Positions 8,100 to 16,366 of a stretch of 64,000 nt of DNA are shown in pieces. The translations under genes and the position numbers were made by a program. This stretch comes from Iamia majanohamensis. Its GTDB lineage: Bacteria > Actinomycetota > Acidimicrobiia > Acidimicrobiales > Iamiaceae. The stretch is taken from the NCBI RefSeq assembly GCF_028532485.1, contig NZ_CP116942.1, forward strand, positions 1,054,001 through 1,118,000. The letters are read 5' to 3'. Position 1 is the stretch's first letter; each line of letters begins with the position of its first letter. The notes under the pieces were generated by a model, which made no database searches, was not told the origin of the DNA, and saw nothing but the letters and a program-made list of their open reading frames with translations.

Positions 8100-8969
8100 A
8101 TGCGCACGACCCCTGCCCCCACCGCCTCGACCCGCCGCCCCCACCGGGTGCGCCGGTCGCTCACCGCCGGCACCGCCGCCGTCGCCCTCGTCGTCGGCCT
8201 GGCCGCCTGCGGCGGCGGCTCGGACGACTCGGCCGAGGTGGTCGAGCCCGCCCCGACCACGGCCGCCGCACCGCAGGAGACGCCGACCACGGCGGCCGAC
8301 GAGCCCGTCGAGCCCGACGAACCCCCCACCACCGTCGAGGAGGACGACCCGTCCGAGGAGATGGACGCCCCGGTCGAGCCCGACGACATCGACCCGGCCG
8401 AGCTCGACGACGCCCAGGACCGCGTCGAGCGGATCAACCTCACCTCCGAGGATCTCCCTGCGGAGTGGGTGTCCGAGCCCGCCGACGACGAGATCGGCTC
8501 CGTCCTCCAGACCTGCACCACCAGCGGCGTCGACGAGAACGTGGTGGCCCGGGACCGCTCGGACCGCTTCTCCCTGCCCACCGGCGACGGCGGCGGCCTG
8601 GGACTCGACACCTCGAGCGGCTACCTCGTCGACGAGGCCACGGCCGAGGACCTGGTGGCCGAGCTGGGCTCGGAGGCCTTCGCCGCCTGTGCCACCGAGG
8701 AGCTGCTGTCGGCCGACGGGGTGACCATCGAGGGCGCCCTCTCCCCGGTGGACGGGCTCTCCGGCTACGGCGACGAGGTCGTCGCCCTGCAGGGCGGGTT
8801 CGACCTGAGCGACGAGACCGGCGCCACCGCCCACCTGGACGCCTCGGTCATCGCCATCCGCACCGACCAGGTGCTCACCATCGTGTCGGCCACCGCCCTC
8901 GACACCGAGGGCGACGAGGCCCTCCTCGCCCAGGTGCTCGACCTGGTGGCCGAGCGCCAGGAGCTGTAG
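8100..8969 (+). CDS. Hypothetical lipoprotein
   Basis: A 289-residue protein with a lipoprotein signal: basic residues (RRPHRVRRS), a hydrophobic stretch (GTAAVALVVG) and lipobox LAAC with Cys37. An acidic, Pro/Glu/Asp/Thr-rich linker (about 42-105) leads to a globular domain (about 110-289). Two cysteines occur in the globular part (QTCTTSG and AACATEE), so a disulfide is possible. I do not recognise the domain. It is presumably anchored to the outer face of the membrane and tethered through the linker. GGAGAG lies just before the ATG. A candidate operator lies upstream and a strong hairpin downstream, so it looks monocistronic. Confidence 0.8.
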   Translation: MRTTPAPTASTRRPHRVRRSLTAGTAAVALVVGLAACGGGSDDSAEVVEPAPTTAAAPQETPTTAADEPVEPDEPPTTVEEDDPSEEMDAPVEPDDIDPAELDDAQDRVERINLTSEDLPAEWVSEPADDEIGSVLQTCTTSGVDENVVARDRSDRFSLPTGDGGGLGLDTSSGYLVDEATAEDLVAELGSEAFAACATEELLSADGVTIEGALSPVDGLSGYGDEVVALQGGFDLSDETGATAHLDASVIAIRTDQVLTIVSATALDTEGDEALLAQVLDLVAERQEL

Positions 8970-9010
8970 CGCCGGCGCACCCCTCGCCCGGGGCCGTCCC
9001 CCCGGGCGGC

Positions 9011-9044
9011 GGAGGCCCTCCCCGCACCTGCGGGGAGGGCCTCC
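9011..9044. terminator. 16-bp perfect stem hairpin
   Basis: GGAGGCCCTCCCCGCA pairs exactly with TGCGGGGAGGGCCTCC around a 2-nt centre, 42 nt after the lipoprotein stop. It is very stable and has no T-run. It most likely ends the lipoprotein transcript and insulates the next, apparently leaderless, gene. Confidence 0.65.
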
Positions 9045-9072
9045 TCGCGCCCAGCCCCCGCCGGGGCCCGGG

Positions 9073-9078
9073 TAGGTT
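9073..9078 (+). promoter_or_regulatory. -10 box TAGGTT, leaderless start
   Basis: TAGGTT is followed by exactly 7 nt and then the ATG of the dimethylformamidase-like gene. Transcription would start at or next to the A of ATG. Confidence 0.55.
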
Positions 9079-9085
9079 CCGGCCC

Positions 9086-10633
9086 ATGGCGTTCGCGACG
9101 GTGACCGGGTACTGCTGGCCCCAATCGGTGGTGGGCGGGGGCACCGTCTCGCTCCACCTCTCCTCGGCCGGCGGGCGCGAGGTGGCCGTGGAGGTGGCCC
9201 GCGTCGGGCGGCACCGGGAGGTGGTGGTGTCCGAGCCGGCGGTGCCGGCCGGCGACCACCCGACGCCGCAGGGCGCGGACCGGGAGGGCTGCGGCTGGCC
9301 GCCGGCCCTGACCCTCGAGGTCGACCCCTCCTGGCGCAGCGGCTACTACGAGGTGCGGCTGGAGATCGACGTCGACGGCAGGCGACGGGTGGGCCACGCC
9401 TTCTTCGTGGTCCGGCCCCGGGTCGGCCAGCCCACGGCGCCGGTGCTGATGGCGCTGACCACCAACACCTGGCACGCCTACAACGACTTCGGCGGGCGCA
9501 ACCTCTACACCGGCGGCACCTCCGTGTCGCTCCAGCGCCCCATGTCGCCGGGGTACCTGCACAAGCCGCCGGGGGCCGGCCGGCGGGTCACCACGCTGCA
9601 GGTCCCGGACCCGGAGATGGCCGCCCACCGGGGGTACCTCCAGCTCAACCACCTCTCGCCCTACGCCGGCTCCGCCGGGTGGCCCGACTGGGAGCTGCCC
9701 TTCCTGCAGTGGGCCGAGCGGGAGGGCTACGAGGTCGACGTGGTGACCAACGCCGACCTGGAGGACCACCCGCAGCTCCTCGCCGGGCCCGGCGACGGCG
9801 GCTACTCGCTCTACCTGTCCATCGGCCACGACGAGTACTGGTCCGGCCCCATGCGCGACACCGTCGAGGGGTTCATCGGCCGGGGCGGCCACGCCGCCTT
9901 CCTCTCCGGGAACACCTCGTTCTGGCAGGTCCGCCTGGAGGACCCGACGCCGGAGGGGCCGGCCGCGACCATGGTCGGCTACAAGGGCCAGCTGAAGGAC
10001 GACCCGGTGTACGGCACCGACCGCATCGGCGAGCTCAGCGCCATGTGGTCCGACCGGGAGGTGGGCCGGCCCGAGAACCAGATGACCGGCGTCAGCTTCG
10101 TCCGCGGCGGCTACCACCGCATCGGCAAGCGGGCCACCCGCGGCGCCGGCGGCTACACCGTCCACCGCCCCGACCACTGGCTCTTCGAGGGCACCGGCAT
10201 CGGCTACGGCGACCTGCTCGGCGCGGCCGGCACGACGGTCGGCTACGAGTGCGACGGCTGCGACCTCACCTACGTCGACGGCCTGCCCGTGCCCACCGGG
10301 TCCGACGGCACCCCCGAGGGCTTCACCATCCTCGGCACCGTGCCCGCCTGCCACTTCACCCGTGACACCGCCACCCGGCCCCCGCCCCCGGACCAGCCGT
10401 CCGAGGTGGAGTTCATCGCCGCTCGCATGGCCGGCGGTGGCCGCGGCCCCGAGGACGTGGCCCGGATCTCCCACGGCCACGCCGTGCTCGGCACCTACAC
10501 CTCGCCCGCTGGCGGGGTGGTGGTCACCTCCGGCAGCACCGACTGGGTGCACGGCCTCGGCGGCCGCGACCCCGAGGTGGAGCAGATCACCCGCAACCTC
10601 CTCGACCGCCTGGGCGGCCCGCCCCCCACCTGA
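9086..10633 (+). CDS. N,N-dimethylformamidase-like (DMFase beta-subunit domain) protein
   Basis: A 515-residue protein with the signature of the N,N-dimethylformamidase large-subunit family: LMALTTNTWHAYNDFGG (about 130-146), SIGHDEYWSGPMRD (about 247-260) and GHAAFLSGNTSFWQVR (about 269-284). Family knowledge: DMFase hydrolyses an amide using a mononuclear iron held by tyrosines and a carboxylate. The conserved Tyr of WHAYN and Glu/Tyr of HDEYW are reasonable candidates, but that mapping is inference. No small subunit is encoded nearby, so it may act on another amide or lack this activity. The N-terminal 125 residues form a beta-rich domain. The chosen ATG follows a TAGGTT -10 by 7 nt, and the reading frame upstream carries no homologous sequence. 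Confidence 0.8.
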   Translation: MAFATVTGYCWPQSVVGGGTVSLHLSSAGGREVAVEVARVGRHREVVVSEPAVPAGDHPTPQGADREGCGWPPALTLEVDPSWRSGYYEVRLEIDVDGRRRVGHAFFVVRPRVGQPTAPVLMALTTNTWHAYNDFGGRNLYTGGTSVSLQRPMSPGYLHKPPGAGRRVTTLQVPDPEMAAHRGYLQLNHLSPYAGSAGWPDWELPFLQWAEREGYEVDVVTNADLEDHPQLLAGPGDGGYSLYLSIGHDEYWSGPMRDTVEGFIGRGGHAAFLSGNTSFWQVRLEDPTPEGPAATMVGYKGQLKDDPVYGTDRIGELSAMWSDREVGRPENQMTGVSFVRGGYHRIGKRATRGAGGYTVHRPDHWLFEGTGIGYGDLLGAAGTTVGYECDGCDLTYVDGLPVPTGSDGTPEGFTILGTVPACHFTRDTATRPPPPDQPSEVEFIAARMAGGGRGPEDVARISHGHAVLGTYTSPAGGVVVTSGSTDWVHGLGGRDPEVEQITRNLLDRLGGPPPT

Positions 10634-10832
10634 CCCCGGGGCCGCCGCCCCTGACCCCGGCCTCGTCCTCGACCACCTGCTCTCCGGCCCCCCCCGGGCC
10701 GCCCGAGGCGCACTGGCGCGGGATCCGGTGCCCAGGGCGACCAGATCCCGCGCCAGTACGAGGGGTTCGGGGAGAGGAGGGGTCGGGGAGCAGAGCAGGC
10801 CAGGGGTGCTCAGGCCGAGGGGCCGTCGCTGC
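10634..10832. other. 199-bp convergent intergenic region
   Basis: This gap lies between the dimethylformamidase-like gene and the convergent membrane-protein gene. It contains the palindromic element at 10712-10757 and otherwise only GC-rich sequence with no gene. Confidence 0.5.
10712..10757. repeat. Dispersed palindromic element, complete copy (REP-like)
   Basis: The outer arms ACTGGCGCGGGATC and GATCCCGCGCCAGT are a perfect 14-bp inverted repeat. The interior continues pairing (GGT/ACC, CCC/GGG around a single A), so nearly all 46 nt can fold. The right arm is repeated exactly, in reverse complement, at 62819-62835. It may also serve as a bidirectional terminator here. Confidence 0.6.
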
Positions 10833-11576
10833 TCAGGCCGAGGCGGCCGTCGCGTCGTCGCGGAGGAGGGTGCGGCCGACCCAGGCGAACCAGGCGATGA
10901 AGCCGAGGCCGAACACCGGGGCGCCGACGGGCTCCAGGGCGGGGACGACGGTGAGGAGCCCGCCGACGCCCACGACCACGCCGAGCCGGGTCAGGCCCCG
11001 GCCGAGGGCGCCCGTGCCGAGCCCGGCCGCGACCAGGGCCAGCACCCACACCGCCCCCAGCAGCTCGATGCCGCCCCCGAGGCCCTCCTGCACCGCCCGC
11101 ACCGCCACCCAGGTCGACTCGGCCTGGGCCGGGTCGGTGGCGTGGAGGTCGACCACCACGCCCTGGCCGACCAGGGCGACCATGCCCGCAGCCAGCACCA
11201 ACCCGGACCAGATCAGCCCGAAGGCGGTGGCCACCGGGGCCAGGGTCGACCCGGCCCGGCGGAGGCGGTGGTGGAGGGCGGCCGCCAGGCCGACGAGGGC
11301 GACGCCGGCGACCAGGTAGATCACCACGTGCCAGGCGTAGAGCGCCGCCTGGTGGTCGAGGAGGAAGGTCAGGGCGGCGGCCGGGTCGTCGGTGCCGTCG
11401 AGGTAGCCCTCGGGGGCGAGGTAGGCGGCCAGGAGGACGAAGCCGACCACGTAGGTGGCCGCCTCGACCAGGGCGGCGACGCCGCCGACCCGGGCCGGGG
11501 ACCAGGGCCGTCGGGCGGTCGCCGCCGGGGCGGCGAGGGAGGGGGACGGGTGCGGGGTGGGGTGTGTCGTCGTCAT
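10833..11576 (-). CDS. Multi-pass membrane protein (DUF4386-like)
   Basis: A 247-residue integral membrane protein with about six hydrophobic helices (for example VGGVAALVEAATYVVGFVLL, AWHVVIYLVAGVALVGLAAA, VATAFGLIWSGLVLAAGMVALV, and a C-terminal VFGLGFIAWFAWVGRTLL). The first helix sequence SPARVGGVAALVEAATYVVGF and overall layout resemble DUF4386-type proteins of unknown function. I chose MTTTHPTPHPS as start; a second ATG nine nucleotides upstream (MTAMTTT) is equally possible because neither has a clear ribosome site. It is divergent from the sensor kinase gene and may be a target of that two-component system. Confidence 0.75.
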   Translation of the reverse strand: MTTTHPTPHPSPSLAAPAATARRPWSPARVGGVAALVEAATYVVGFVLLAAYLAPEGYLDGTDDPAAALTFLLDHQAALYAWHVVIYLVAGVALVGLAAALHHRLRRAGSTLAPVATAFGLIWSGLVLAAGMVALVGQGVVVDLHATDPAQAESTWVAVRAVQEGLGGGIELLGAVWVLALVAAGLGTGALGRGLTRLGVVVGVGGLLTVVPALEPVGAPVFGLGFIAWFAWVGRTLLRDDATAASA

Positions 11577-11696
11577 GGCGGTCATGGTGACGATCGGGCC
11601 CCACGGCCGCATCGGGGGATCGGTCGCACCTGCCCCGGCCGTTCGGCCGAGGCGGGGATCGTCCCTCCGGCCGATGACCGGACGGCCGGGGTTCCC

Positions 11697-11702
11697 TACG
11701 CT
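11697..11702 (+). promoter_or_regulatory. -10 box TACGCT, leaderless start
   Basis: TACGCT plus 7 nt leads directly to the GTG at 11710. This decides the kinase start against the ATG 36 nt further upstream. Confidence 0.5.
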
Positions 11703-11709
11703 GCGGGCC

Positions 11710-12852
11710 GTGCTCCGGGGTGCGTTGCGGTCGCTGTGGGAGGAGCCCCGCGTCCCCGACCCCGGGCCGGCGCCGTGGTGGGACCGGGTGCTGGTGGCCG
11801 TGCTCGCCCTCGTGACCGTGGGGGAGGGCCTGCTCCGCCCCGACGTCCCGTGGCCGCCGTGGTCGATCGGGTGGGCCCTGCTGTGCGTGTTCCCGCTGCT
11901 CGTGCGTCGGTCGCACCCCCTGGCTGCGGTGGTCGTCGCCTTCGGCGCCCAGACCGTCGCCGGCCTCGGCCCGGAGCTGGCGGGGCGGGACTACGCGGTG
12001 CTCGACGCCACCGCGGTCGTGCTCCTGTTCCCGTACTCGCTGTGCCGGTGGGCCTCGGGCCGCGACGCGGTGGTGGGCATGGCCTTCGTGCTGGCCTGCC
12101 ACCTCGGGCGGGAGCCGCTCTACGGGAGCACCGCGGCCTCGATGGTCGTCGGGGCCGGCTTCCTCATGTTCCCCGCGGCCCTGGGCGCGTCGATCCGGTT
12201 CCGCGCCACGGCGCGGCAGCGGTCCGTCGAGCAGGTGCGCCTGCAGGAGCGCGAGGAGCTGGCGCGCGAGCTGCACGACACCGTCGCCCACCACGTCTCG
12301 GCCATCGCCATCCAGGCCCAGGCCGGGCGAGCCGTGGCCGCCGCCGACCCGTCGCGCGCCGCGTCCGTGCTCGAGGTCATCGAGGGGGCCGCGACCGAGG
12401 CCCTGGCCGAGATGCGCGAGGTGGTCGGCATCCTGCGCACCGGCGCGGCGGAGCGGGCCCCCGCCCCCGGTGTGGCCGACATCGCGCGCCTGACCGAGGC
12501 CGGGCCCGGCGCCCTCCGGGTGGAGGTCGACCTGCGGGGCGACCTCGGCCACCTCACCGGACCCGTCGACGCCGCCCTGTACCGCCTGGCCCAGGAGTCC
12601 ATCACCAACGCCCGTCGCCACGCCCGCGGGGCGCGCCGGGTCGCCGTGCGGGTGGAGGGGACCGGCGACGCGGTGCGCCTGGAGGTGCGCGACGACGGCC
12701 GGGGCGGTCGGGACGGCCGGGAGCCCGGCTACGGCCTGGTGGGCATGGCCGAGCGGGTCGAGCTGCTGGGCGGCACGTTCTCGGCGGGGCCCGCGCCCAC
12801 CGGCGGGTGGACCGTCACCGCGGTGCTGCCCCGTGCCGGGGAGGCGCCGTGA
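11710..12852 (+). CDS. Sensor histidine kinase (NarL-system type, HisKA_3)
   Basis: A 380-residue membrane sensor kinase. The N-terminal sensor (about 25-165) is a bundle of four to six membrane helices with short loops and no large extracellular domain. The dimerisation/phosphoacceptor helix has EREELARELHDTVAHHVSAI, with the phospho-histidine at about H189. The HATPase domain (about 280-378) shows an N-box (AQESITNARRHA), DDGRGG and GYGLVGMAERV. It should autophosphorylate and pass phosphate to the response regulator 22 bp downstream, with which it forms an operon. An ATG at 11674 would add 12 residues, but the GTG follows a TACGCT box by 7 nt, the spacing seen at other starts here. The stimulus is unknown; the helical sensor suggests membrane stress or an intramembrane signal. 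Confidence 0.9.
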   Translation: MLRGALRSLWEEPRVPDPGPAPWWDRVLVAVLALVTVGEGLLRPDVPWPPWSIGWALLCVFPLLVRRSHPLAAVVVAFGAQTVAGLGPELAGRDYAVLDATAVVLLFPYSLCRWASGRDAVVGMAFVLACHLGREPLYGSTAASMVVGAGFLMFPAALGASIRFRATARQRSVEQVRLQEREELARELHDTVAHHVSAIAIQAQAGRAVAAADPSRAASVLEVIEGAATEALAEMREVVGILRTGAAERAPAPGVADIARLTEAGPGALRVEVDLRGDLGHLTGPVDAALYRLAQESITNARRHARGARRVAVRVEGTGDAVRLEVRDDGRGGRDGREPGYGLVGMAERVELLGGTFSAGPAPTGGWTVTAVLPRAGEAP

Positions 12853-12874
12853 GCCGGGTGCGAGGAGGACGACG

Positions 12875-13534
12875 GTGACGGTGCGCGTGCTGGTGGCCGA
12901 CGACCAGGACCTGGTCCGGGTCGGGCTGCGCATGATCCTCGACGCCCAGCCCGACATCGAGGTGGTGGGGGAGGCGGCCGACGGCGAGGAGGCCGTCGCC
13001 CTGGCCCGGCGCCTCCGCCCCGACGTGTGCCTCTTCGACGTGCGCATGCCGGGGATCGACGGCATCGAGGCCACCCGCCGGCTGGCCGGGGCCGACGTGG
13101 CCGACCCGATGGCCGTGGTCGTCATCACCACCTTCGACCTCGACGAGTACGTCCACGACGCCCTGAAGGCGGGCGCCCGGGGGTTCCTGCTGAAGGACGC
13201 CGGGCCCGAGCTGCTGGCCCAGGCCGTGCACGCGGCAGCCGAGGGCGACGCCCTCATCGCCCCCCGCATCACCGCCCGGCTCCTCGCCACCTTCGCCGGC
13301 CCGTCGGGCGCAGGGCCGCCGCCCCAGCCCGTCGACCCCCTGACCGCGCGCGAGGAGGAGGTCCTGCTGACCGTGGCGCGCGGGCGGACCAACGCCGAGG
13401 TGGCGGCCGAGCTGCACGTGTCCATGAGCACGGTGAAGACCCACCTGGCCAGCCTCATGGCCAAGATCGGGGCCCGGAACCGGGTGGAGATCGCCATCTG
13501 GGCCTACGAGACGGGCCGCATGCCGACGCCCTGA
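12875..13534 (+). CDS. NarL/FixJ-family response regulator
   Basis: A 219-residue response regulator. The receiver domain (1-120) has acidic residues DD at 9-10, phosphoacceptor D55 (VCLFDVRMPG), a threonine in ITTFD and K107 (FLLKDAG). The LuxR HTH (about 152-215) has LTAREEEVLLTVARG and MSTVKTHLASLMAKIG. GTG was chosen because GAGGAGG lies 6 nt before it and the receiver starts at once. Phosphorylated by the upstream kinase, it would bind DNA as a dimer; the divergent membrane-protein gene is a plausible target. Confidence 0.93.
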   Translation: MTVRVLVADDQDLVRVGLRMILDAQPDIEVVGEAADGEEAVALARRLRPDVCLFDVRMPGIDGIEATRRLAGADVADPMAVVVITTFDLDEYVHDALKAGARGFLLKDAGPELLAQAVHAAAEGDALIAPRITARLLATFAGPSGAGPPPQPVDPLTAREEEVLLTVARGRTNAEVAAELHVSMSTVKTHLASLMAKIGARNRVEIAIWAYETGRMPTP

Positions 13535-13555
13535 GCCTTGCCGGGTGGGCAAGGC
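13535..13555 (+). terminator. Hairpin after two-component operon
   Basis: GCCTTGCC, a 5-nt loop and GGCAAGGC start directly at the response-regulator stop, followed by GTGTTG. This is the most terminator-like element in the window. Confidence 0.7.
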
Positions 13556-13608
13556 GTGTTGTCACCGGGTCCTGCCCGGTCCAGGCTCGGGGCCGAAGGA
13601 GGTGCGCC

Positions 13609-14247
13609 GTGAGCGACGACGTGACGGGGCCGACCGAGGCCGAGGAGCACTGGGAGGCCCGCTACCGCGACAGCGACCGGGTCTGGAGCGGGCGGGTCAC
13701 CGCCGTGCTGCAGGCCGAGGCGGCCCGCCTCACCCCCGGGACCGCGGTCGACCTGGGCTGCGGCGAGGGGGCCGACGCCATCTGGCTGGCCCGGCAGGGC
13801 TGGGACGTGACCGCGGTCGACATCTCCGCCACCGCGCTGGCCCGCGTCGAGGAGCACGCAGCCGAGGCCGGGGTCGCCGACCGGGTGCGGACCGCGCGCC
13901 ACGAGCTGGGCCGCAGCTTCCCCGAGGGCACCTGGGACCTGGTGTCGGCCCAGTTCCTCCAGTCCCAGGTCGAGCTGGACCGCGTCGCGGTGCTGCGGCG
14001 CGGCGCCGAGGCGGTGGCCCCCGGCGGCGTCCTCCTCTCGGTGAGCCACGCCGCCCCGCCGGCCTGGGCGCCGGAGCACATGGCCGACCACCACTTCCCC
14101 CAGCCCGACGAGGAGCGCGAGGCGCTGGCCCTCGACCCCGGGGCGTGGGAGGTGCTCCGCTGCGAGGTGGTGGCGCGCGAGGGCCGCAGCCCCGACGGCC
14201 ACACCGGCACCCTCCTCGACGGCGTCCTGCTCCTCCGTCGCCGCTGA
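13609..14247 (+). CDS. Class I SAM-dependent methyltransferase
   Basis: A 212-residue Rossmann-fold methyltransferase. SAM motif I is VDLGCGEGADAIWLA (about 46-60). The acidic strand end VTAVDIS follows, motif IV is WDLVSAQFLQS, and the post-motif strand is VAPGGVLLSVSH. The length and N-terminal EEHWEARYRDSDRVWSG resemble TehB/thiopurine-methyltransferase-like small-molecule methyltransferases. The acceptor is unknown. The start is firm: AAGGAGG stands 6 nt before the GTG. It is isolated from the upstream operon by a terminator. Confidence 0.88.
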   Translation: MSDDVTGPTEAEEHWEARYRDSDRVWSGRVTAVLQAEAARLTPGTAVDLGCGEGADAIWLARQGWDVTAVDISATALARVEEHAAEAGVADRVRTARHELGRSFPEGTWDLVSAQFLQSQVELDRVAVLRRGAEAVAPGGVLLSVSHAAPPAWAPEHMADHHFPQPDEEREALALDPGAWEVLRCEVVAREGRSPDGHTGTLLDGVLLLRRR

Positions 14248-14278
14248 CCCACGTCCCCGAGGGGCGCGGCCGCACCTC

Positions 14279-14284
14279 TACGGT
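14279..14284 (+). promoter_or_regulatory. -10 box TACGGT, leaderless start
   Basis: TACGGT plus 6 nt precedes the GTG of the DUF6454 gene; no ribosome site is present between them. Confidence 0.5.
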
Positions 14285-14290
14285 GCAGCC

Positions 14291-15082
14291 GTGCCCCCCG
14301 TGCCCCTGGCTGACGCTCTCCTGCGGACCGGGCGATCGACGTGGGTCGAGCCGGTCGGCCACGTCGCCCTCGAGGGCCCGGTCCACCATCCGCAGGGCCT
14401 GGTCCGGGCCCAGGGCCTCTGGTGGATCTCCACGGTCGACACCGACGCCGAGGTGGGCCACCTCCTCGCCTTCGACGACGCCGGCGCCCGGGTGCACGAC
14501 GTGGCCCTCGTCGACGGGCCCCGGTTCCACCCCGGCGGCATCGACCTCGACGGCGACGTCGTCACCGTGCCGGTGGCCGAGTACCGCCCCGACAGCACCA
14601 CCGCGCTGGTCCGGGTCCACCTGCCCGACGGCGCGGCCGAGGTGGTGGGCCGGGTCGACGACCACCTCGGGTTCCTCGCCGCCCCCCGCCCCGACGGGAC
14701 CACCACGGCGATGACGTGGGGCTCGCGCCGGGTCCTCACCCTCGACGCCGAGGGCACGGTGCTCGCCACCCGGCCCAACCCCAGCCACTGGGTCGACGTG
14801 CAGGACGGCCAGCGGCTCGACCACCACCGGGTGCTGTGCACCGGCATCGGGGTGATGGCCGACGGCGACCGCCTGGTCGCCCTCGGCGGGTTGGGCGTGT
14901 GGGACGAGGACGCCGCGGCCTGGGCCCACGAGCTGCCGCTGGCCACCACCGTGGCCTCGGGCCGGATCCTCACCACCAACCCCGTCTGGGCCACCGAGGA
15001 CGCCGGCGACGTGCTGCTCCACGCCGCCCCCGACGACCACGACGGCACCCTCACCACCCACCGCCTCCACACCGCTCCCTGA
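14291..15082 (+). CDS. DUF6454-type beta-propeller protein
   Basis: A 263-residue protein without signal peptide or membrane helix. Motifs HHPQGL, WISTVD, RFHPGGID and VPVAEYRPDS recur in the DUF6454 family, a short propeller fold of unknown function. The many His/Asp pairs could bind metal or sugar, but nothing is known. The GTG start follows a TACGGT box by 6 nt. It stands alone between the methyltransferase and the kinase-like gene, each with its own upstream region. Confidence 0.75.
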   Translation: MPPVPLADALLRTGRSTWVEPVGHVALEGPVHHPQGLVRAQGLWWISTVDTDAEVGHLLAFDDAGARVHDVALVDGPRFHPGGIDLDGDVVTVPVAEYRPDSTTALVRVHLPDGAAEVVGRVDDHLGFLAAPRPDGTTTAMTWGSRRVLTLDAEGTVLATRPNPSHWVDVQDGQRLDHHRVLCTGIGVMADGDRLVALGGLGVWDEDAAAWAHELPLATTVASGRILTTNPVWATEDAGDVLLHAAPDDHDGTLTTHRLHTAP

Positions 15083-15214
15083 GCGACGGCGCGACGACGC
15101 GACGGCGGGCTGCTCGCAGGAGACGACACGAGGTGCCGGGCACCTCGGGTCGCCTCGCCGCTGACCGGAGGGGACCGGCGGCGGGCTGACCTCTCGGCGC
15201 GCGAGGCTCCCGGT

Positions 15215-16327
15215 GTGACCACCACCACACCCGGCCCGGCGGGCGCCCACCCCGCGGGCATCGCCGACACCCCCGAGGCCCTCACCCCGGCCTGGCTGAC
15301 CGAGGTCCTCACCAGCGGCGGGCACCTCGACGGCACGGCCGTGGCAGCCGTCGACCTCCGCCCCCTGGGGACGGGGCAGATGTGCGACAGCCTCCGGGTC
15401 GCGGTCACCTACGACGGGCCCACCGAGGCCCCGGCGACCCTCGTCGCCAAGCTCCCGGCGGCCGACCCCACCAGCCGGGCCACCGCGGTCAACCTCCGCT
15501 CCTACGAGAAGGAGGTGCGCTTCTACCAGGAGCTGGCCGGCGAGCTGCCGGTGCCGACCCCCACCGTCTTCCATGCCGACATCGAGCCCGAGAGCGCCGC
15601 CTTCGTGCTCCTGCTGGAGGACCTGGCGCCGGCCGAGCAGGGCGACCAGCTCGACGGGTGCTCGCTCGCCACCGCCCGCTCGGCGGTGGACGCCATGGCC
15701 CTGCTCCACGCCCCCCGGTGGGACGACGCCGGCCTGCGCGACCGGGACTGGCTGCACACCGACGACGAGACCGGTCGGGCCTTCCTCGCCGCCCTCCTGC
15801 CCAGCCTCTGGGCCGGGTTCCAGGAGCGCTACGCCGCCGACCTCGGTCCCCACGTGGCCCCCGTGGGCGAGGCCTTCTTCGCCCACCTCGACGCCTACCT
15901 CACACCCACCGGTGGCCCGCTCACCCTCGTCCACGGCGACTTCCGGCTCGACAACCTGCTGCTCGAGCCGGGCACCGGTGCCGTGCGCGGGGTCGTGGAC
16001 TGGCAGACCTGCGCGGTGGGCCCCGCCCTGCGCGACGTCGCCTACTTCCTCGGCGCCGGCCTGCTGCCCGACGAGCGTCGGGCGGCCGAGGAGGAGCTGG
16101 TGCACCGCTACCACGACGGGCTGGCCGCGGCCGGGGTGGCCGACTACCCCTGGGAGCGGTGCTGGGAGGACCACCGGCGGGGCACCTTCGCCGGGCTGCT
16201 CATGGCGGTGGCCGCATCGATGCTCGTGGCCCGCACCGACCGGGGCGACGAGATGTTCCTGGCCATGGCGTCGCGCCACGCGCGCCACGTCCTCGACCTC
16301 GACGCCCTGGAGCTGCTGGCGCCCTGA
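15215..16327 (+). CDS. APH/ecdysteroid-kinase-like phosphotransferase
   Basis: A 370-residue protein-kinase-like small-molecule phosphotransferase. The N-lobe has LVAKLP with the ATP-binding lysine (about 85-90) and a downstream Glu (SYEKEVRFYQEL). The catalytic loop is LVHGDFRLDNLLLEP (about 240-254), and the metal-binding motif is VVDWQTCAVGP, where DWQ replaces DFG as is normal in this group. The C-terminal helices are typical. Family members phosphorylate hydroxyl groups of antibiotics, choline or steroids. In actinobacteria many lie near lipid catabolism genes, so a steroid-like or fatty alcohol substrate is a guess. The upstream GAGGCT lies 6 nt before the GTG, perhaps a weak -10 of a leaderless transcript. 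Confidence 0.85.
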   Translation: MTTTTPGPAGAHPAGIADTPEALTPAWLTEVLTSGGHLDGTAVAAVDLRPLGTGQMCDSLRVAVTYDGPTEAPATLVAKLPAADPTSRATAVNLRSYEKEVRFYQELAGELPVPTPTVFHADIEPESAAFVLLLEDLAPAEQGDQLDGCSLATARSAVDAMALLHAPRWDDAGLRDRDWLHTDDETGRAFLAALLPSLWAGFQERYAADLGPHVAPVGEAFFAHLDAYLTPTGGPLTLVHGDFRLDNLLLEPGTGAVRGVVDWQTCAVGPALRDVAYFLGAGLLPDERRAAEEELVHRYHDGLAAAGVADYPWERCWEDHRRGTFAGLLMAVAASMLVARTDRGDEMFLAMASRHARHVLDLDALELLAP

Positions 16328-16366
16328 CGGGCGGCCGCTGCGCCCGGTCTGCGGGCGGGCGGGGTG

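Noticed and set aside
11674-11709. Upstream ATG start for the sensor kinase
   Set aside because: It would place the -10-like TACGCT inside the coding region. The GTG at 11710 has the 7-nt spacing seen at other starts; the alternative is not excluded.
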